Shown here in pieces: positions 7,556-10,278 of a stretch of 10,278 nt of DNA. This stretch comes from Hymenopellis radicata (Eukaryota; Basidiomycota; Agaricomycetes; Agaricales; Physalacriaceae), in the NCBI GenBank assembly GCA_015501595.1, contig JADNRX010001382.1, forward strand, positions 1-10,278, in the 5' to 3' direction. Each line of letters opens with the position of its first letter. Position 1 is the stretch's first letter. Position numbers and translations under genes: made by a program. A model generated the notes under the pieces. That model was not told where the DNA came from, made no database searches, and saw only the letters and a program-made list of their open reading frames with translations.

Positions 7556-7605
7556 AACAATAATGTTTAACGGACAGTCTAACAACAATGTTTAACGGAC
7601 AGTCG
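7556..7605. repeat. Tandem duplication of a 25-bp unit
   Basis: 7556-7580 and 7581-7605 are the same 25-mer with two differences. Each contains AATGTTTAACGGACAGTC. Function unknown; likely replication slippage. Confidence 0.9.
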
Positions 7606-7630
7606 AGAGATTTTTTCGGTAAGACAACAC

Positions 7631-7648
7631 ACTGCACAAATGTGCAGT
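7631..7648. repeat. 18-bp perfect inverted repeat
   Basis: ACTGCACA (7631-7638) and TGTGCAGT (7641-7648) are exact reverse complements separated by AA. Confidence 0.85.
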
Positions 7649-8062
7649 AGTTATATCCTATACGAAAAGCACCTCGACAGTCCAGGAATGTAAGCAAGAT
7701 GGTGGATGCATGGTGCGTCATATGTAGAGGGTGAGAGAGAATCAGAATGTATGCAGCCCACATTGGTGGGCTTAAGCGTCGCGGAAGATGCCATATTACT
7801 GTAATGAAGGTCAAAAAACCTCTACGGCGTCATTCTACACCATCGAGGCCATGAACATGCAGAAGATAAATAAAAACACGTACTGTTCTTGGCTGTACGC
7901 ATCTGCAACGCCACTCAGCCCAACTTCTAAATTATCACCTCTCTTCCTTCATCATCCTCTCCTGGAGTTGCAAATCGTCGTTGTTGTGTCCCGGAGTCAT
8001 TGTAGTCCTCTGCCGCTGCCACAAAGACAGCAGTGGTGCCTAGCACGAAACCTCAACTAATA

Positions 8063-8130
8063 GACCGCCTCGCCTGCCTGACAATTATCAGCATGGCAGA
8101 GGCGACAATTGTCAGGCTCTGAGTGGTCCC
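8063..8130. repeat. 68-bp imperfect hairpin
   Basis: A perfect inner arm GCCTGACAATT (8076-8086) pairs with AATTGTCAGGC (8107-8117) around a 20-nt loop. The pairing continues outward imperfectly (GACCGCCTC against GAGTGGTC). It resembles a miniature inverted-repeat element or small hairpin RNA, but no expression signal is visible. Confidence 0.6.
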
Positions 8131-9060
8131 AGTGGTCGTTGATTCATCCTGTGGTGGTCAATGGCTCACTGCAGTAACAAAGAAAAAAATACGCATCTTT
8201 ATGACGCTGCTTGCCTGCAGACAGTGCAGTGTCTAGTTCCATAACCAATACTGGAGTCTCTACCTAGCAAGGCTTCTCCGTCATTGTGGTTGAAGATTTG
8301 CAGCCTTGTTCAAGGGCTTACGCGTCCTGCAGGGCCGCCGGGGCTCTTCAAGCCCGCATATCCAGGAAAAATAGGCAAAAAAGAGGTAGATAAAAGAAGA
8401 AAGACGCCTGGAAAATCCGCGTCCCAAGGTCGAGTCATCGGGGTGCAGGCGTCTTGAGGTGGTAGTGGTTGAAGACAGAGATCACTTGCTAAAATGCATC
8501 ATGATCACTACTCGAATGATCAGTCCGTTAATCATTGATTACTTATGTGATCATTTAATCACTAGCAATAATATCTCTACCAGTTGTTCGACTGTCTTTT
8601 CAATCAAACAAGTATTCATTATAGATAGAAATATATTTTTTCTCACTTTCAAATAGTGTGCATTGGGCTTAATATCAAAAGGAGAGGTCACAAAAAAAGT
8701 TTCAGACAAATCCCCGGTACTCGACGATCTGATCACTAGTGTACAGATTGAATTCATACTACGCACTCCCAGCACCTTCACCACCACCTCCACTGCTCCC
8801 ACCACCCATCACCCCACCCTCTGTCAGTGCTTATGCCCAGTTGAGTATCCCTGTGCTATTGCCCGGGGATGCTCATCGAGCATGAATGGATTTGTGGGGC
8901 ATTCATCTGTTAATCATTAAATAGTATGCATGTACTTCACGCACTTGCTATACCTATCAGAGTATGACTGGAGAGGAGCTATGATGTCTTTGATTGTTAA
9001 TAAGAATAAGTCTGTTAATAATTTTTTGTTAGGAATAGTGTGTCAGTTAATTGTTTGACT

Positions 9061-9109
9061 TGGTAAGTGGCGTGCATGACCATTATGAGGTACATGCACG
9101 CAGTTACCA
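9061..9109. repeat. 49-bp hairpin with 9-bp and 6-bp perfect stems
   Basis: GCGTGCATG (9070-9078) pairs with CATGCACGC (9093-9101), and the outer TGGTAA (9061-9066) pairs with TTACCA (9104-9109), separated by small internal loops. It lies about 70 bp before the right tRNA-like unit. Confidence 0.75.
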
Positions 9110-9167
9110 TACTTGTTCGGGTGTGAGCAAAGAGGGCCTATGAGACCTAAAAATTGATAGAGCTTGT

Positions 9168-9245
9168 GGCAGCTGTGGCTCAGATGGATGAGCTCCTGCT
9201 GTGTTTTAGCAGCAGTATGTGAGTTCAATTCCCACTCATGGCAAC
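9168..9245 (+). other. Degenerate tRNA-like unit with Pol III A and B boxes (right copy)
   Basis: TGGCTCAGATGG (9176-9187) fits the A box and GAGTTCAATTC (9221-9231) fits the B box. A 4-bp D-arm (GCTC/GAGC) and a strong 6-bp arm (CTGCTG/CAGCAG) around TGTTTTAG stand where D and anticodon arms should be. The acceptor stem pairs poorly and the anticodon loop is 8 nt, so it is not a functional tRNA. TTTT follows at about 9254-9257. The layout mirrors 7404-7485, and both units read outward into a TAACCGG-type array. Confidence 0.5.
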
Positions 9246-9257
9246 CTTCTGGATTTT

Positions 9258-9507
9258 GATCGGTTTAAACCGATTATTAATCGATTATAACTAATTTAAC
9301 TGATATAGCGGTTAGTGCGGTTGTAACCGGTCAATAACCCTAACTAGTGGTTATAGGATATCTGAAATATTTTTTAACTTATAACTGTAACCACCTCTAA
9401 CTGCTGAAACTGGTTAAAATTCTTAACCATTATATCAGTTAGAGGTGGTTAGGTTAGGGTTAATGAGCGGTTATTAACTGGTTAACTAACCTAACTTTCA
9501 AACCCTA
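9258..9507 (+). repeat. Right TAACCGG-type array
   Basis: About 250 bp rich in GGTTA/TAACC words with AAACCGATTATTAA, GTAACCGGTCAATAACC and similar, ending CAAACCCTA at 9507. Its start (TGATCGGTTTAAACCGATTA) matches the start of the left array on the opposite strand (TGATCGGTTAAACCGGTTA) closely, and both ends match as inverted TAGGGTTT termini. It is more diverged from perfect palindromes than the left array. Confidence 0.75.
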
Positions 9508-10278
9508 GATGTGCATGCTATAAATTCTATCAGCTAAGAGTAAACATTTGATGGATCTTTTCAGATAAGGGAAGAGAGCCAAGATAAGATGAAATAAAAC
9601 TATTATTAAGAGTGGATCTAGTTAGAACCTGATTATTGATTACTGCGCATAAGATTCTAAGTCTCAAAGCAGACACAATCACTAAGTCCTTTGCAATCAA
9701 CGTTCTTCGGATTTGATATGCTGATTCGCTTAAAGCGCATCAAAAGTGAGGAAATCTTGAAGTAAGTCTCATAAGTTTTGACAGCTTGCATGTGTTTCTT
9801 TCTTTTTCCATCATGTTTTCTATTCTCAATTCTCACATTCATTCTTTTTTCTTCATTTTTTCTGTTTATTTCGTTTTGTAGCAGTATACAGCGCTGACCA
9901 AATGGCTTTTTTCCTTTTGCGATGCCTGCCACATTGTCAAATTGCTACATCGTCATTTGACTGCGCTTTCACCTCAAATCATTTTGCAATCAATTTATCT
10001 CTCTACACCATCATTCAACGACAACTAAATTCTTTTCCTTTCATATTATACACAATTGTTAAACAGCACAGCTTTTCTTCAAATCTCCACATTTCAGCAA
10101 TTCTCTGTCCTCATTGCAAATATTTGAAGTTCACAGATTTAGGCTACACAATTCACGTCTATTCTAAGAACTTCTTAAGAGAATAATTATGATTTAATGC
10201 CAAAACAGCAAATGCTATTTTTGCAACTTATCGCCCAAACATAGACAGAGTCGCTGCCAGCTATATTGAATTTCTATT
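9508..10278. other. AT-rich region; weak ORFs only
   Basis: Composition drops to a high-AT background. A pyrimidine tract at about 9785-9880 gives an apparently Lys-rich minus-strand frame (9932-9657) that is best read as a composition artefact. A plus-strand frame 9902-10186 (94 codons, MAFFLLRCLPHC…) follows the tract and includes CPHCKYLKF, a lone CxxC. It has no paired cysteines placed as in a zinc finger, and its codon use is unlike the GC-leaning genes to the left. I do not call a gene. Confidence 0.4.

Larger units (their letters stand above)
7496..9060. other. Long non-coding interior of the repeat block; no gene recognised
   Basis: Open frames here are short (at most about 90 codons) and look random in composition. 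The stretch holds a 25-bp duplication (7556-7605), a palindrome (7631-7648), an imperfect hairpin (8063-8130) and two short matches to the interior of the upstream hAT element (8300-8330 and 8848-8870). The latter suggest an old, scrambled relative of that element. From about 8480 to 8920 the DNA is rich in TGATCA/ATCACTAG words, which may be remnants of further inverted repeats. I see no promoter, RNA gene or conserved domain. Confidence 0.5.
7158..9507. mobile_element. Repeat-derived block bounded by inverted tRNA-like/TAACCGG modules
   Basis: The left end begins TAGGGTTTTAAGGTTAGGTT. The right end, read on the minus strand, begins TAGGGTTTGAAAGTTAGGTT (18 of 20 identical). Next to each end is a TAACCGGTTA-rich array, and inside each array a tRNA-like unit with Pol III boxes, all in mirror-image order. 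The junction between tRNA-like unit and array is conserved (TGATCGGTT, then AAACCG and TTATTAA). Either this is one 2.35-kb foldback/terminal-inverted-repeat element, or two copies of a tRNA-derived SINE-like family in opposite orientation. No matching target duplication is visible (flanks GTCATGGA and GATGTGCA). The 1.66-kb interior has no convincing gene. Confidence 0.5.

Noticed and set aside
7556..7605. CRISPR array
   Set aside because: Only two adjacent 25-bp copies with no spacers, in a eukaryotic genome.
7158..9507. Telomere or subtelomeric repeat
   Set aside because: TAGGG occurs at the ends but there is no tandem TTAGGG array; the repeats are TAACCGG palindromes.
7150..9515. 8-bp target duplication around the whole block
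   Set aside because: Flanks GTCATGGA and GATGTGCA do not match.
9657..9932. Lys-rich minus-strand protein
   Set aside because: Produced by a long pyrimidine tract on the plus strand; no domain, no start context.

Overview
The window looks like a piece of a filamentous, probably agaricomycete (basidiomycete) fungal genome. Genes are split by introns of 43-55 nt with GT..AG ends and CTAAC/TACTAAC-like branch sites. Codon use is GC-leaning in genes and the spacers are AT-rich. No prokaryotic signals are present. This assignment is an inference from gene structure, not from a database match.

Layout. (1) 1-97: probable 5' end of a minus-strand gene running off the left edge. (2) 98-482: spacer with promoter-like sequence. 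(3) 483-1443 (+): a multi-exon gene with a Ser/Pro/Thr-rich linker and a short C-terminal module resembling the RNase H1 N-terminal (viroplasmin-like) fold. (4) 1575-5536 (+): a large multi-exon gene of an unnamed fungal family, with a 21-bp/7-residue Pro-rich minisatellite and a Trp-rich C-terminal domain. It is broken: a 1,102-bp hAT-type non-autonomous transposon (1597-2698, 16/18-matching terminal inverted repeats, perfect 8-bp target duplication CAAGAAGA) sits in codon 8, and further frame breaks lie downstream. (5) 5537-6191: spacer with a GC-rich patch. (6) 6192-7154 (-): a Ser/Thr/Pro-rich repeat protein whose 5' part is missing. (7) 7158-9507: a repeat-derived region bounded by two inverted, related modules. 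Each has a degenerate tRNA-like unit with Pol III A and B boxes, followed by an array of TAACCGGTTA-like palindromic sequence ending in TAGGGTTT. No convincing gene lies between them. (8) 9508-10278: AT-rich sequence with only weak ORFs.

The genes do not form a recognisable pathway. This is a transposon-rich accessory region. The two most informative structures are the footprint-complete hAT insertion, whose removal with one duplication copy re-joins the reading frame, and the paired inverted tRNA-like/TAACCGG modules, which I cannot assign to a known element class.
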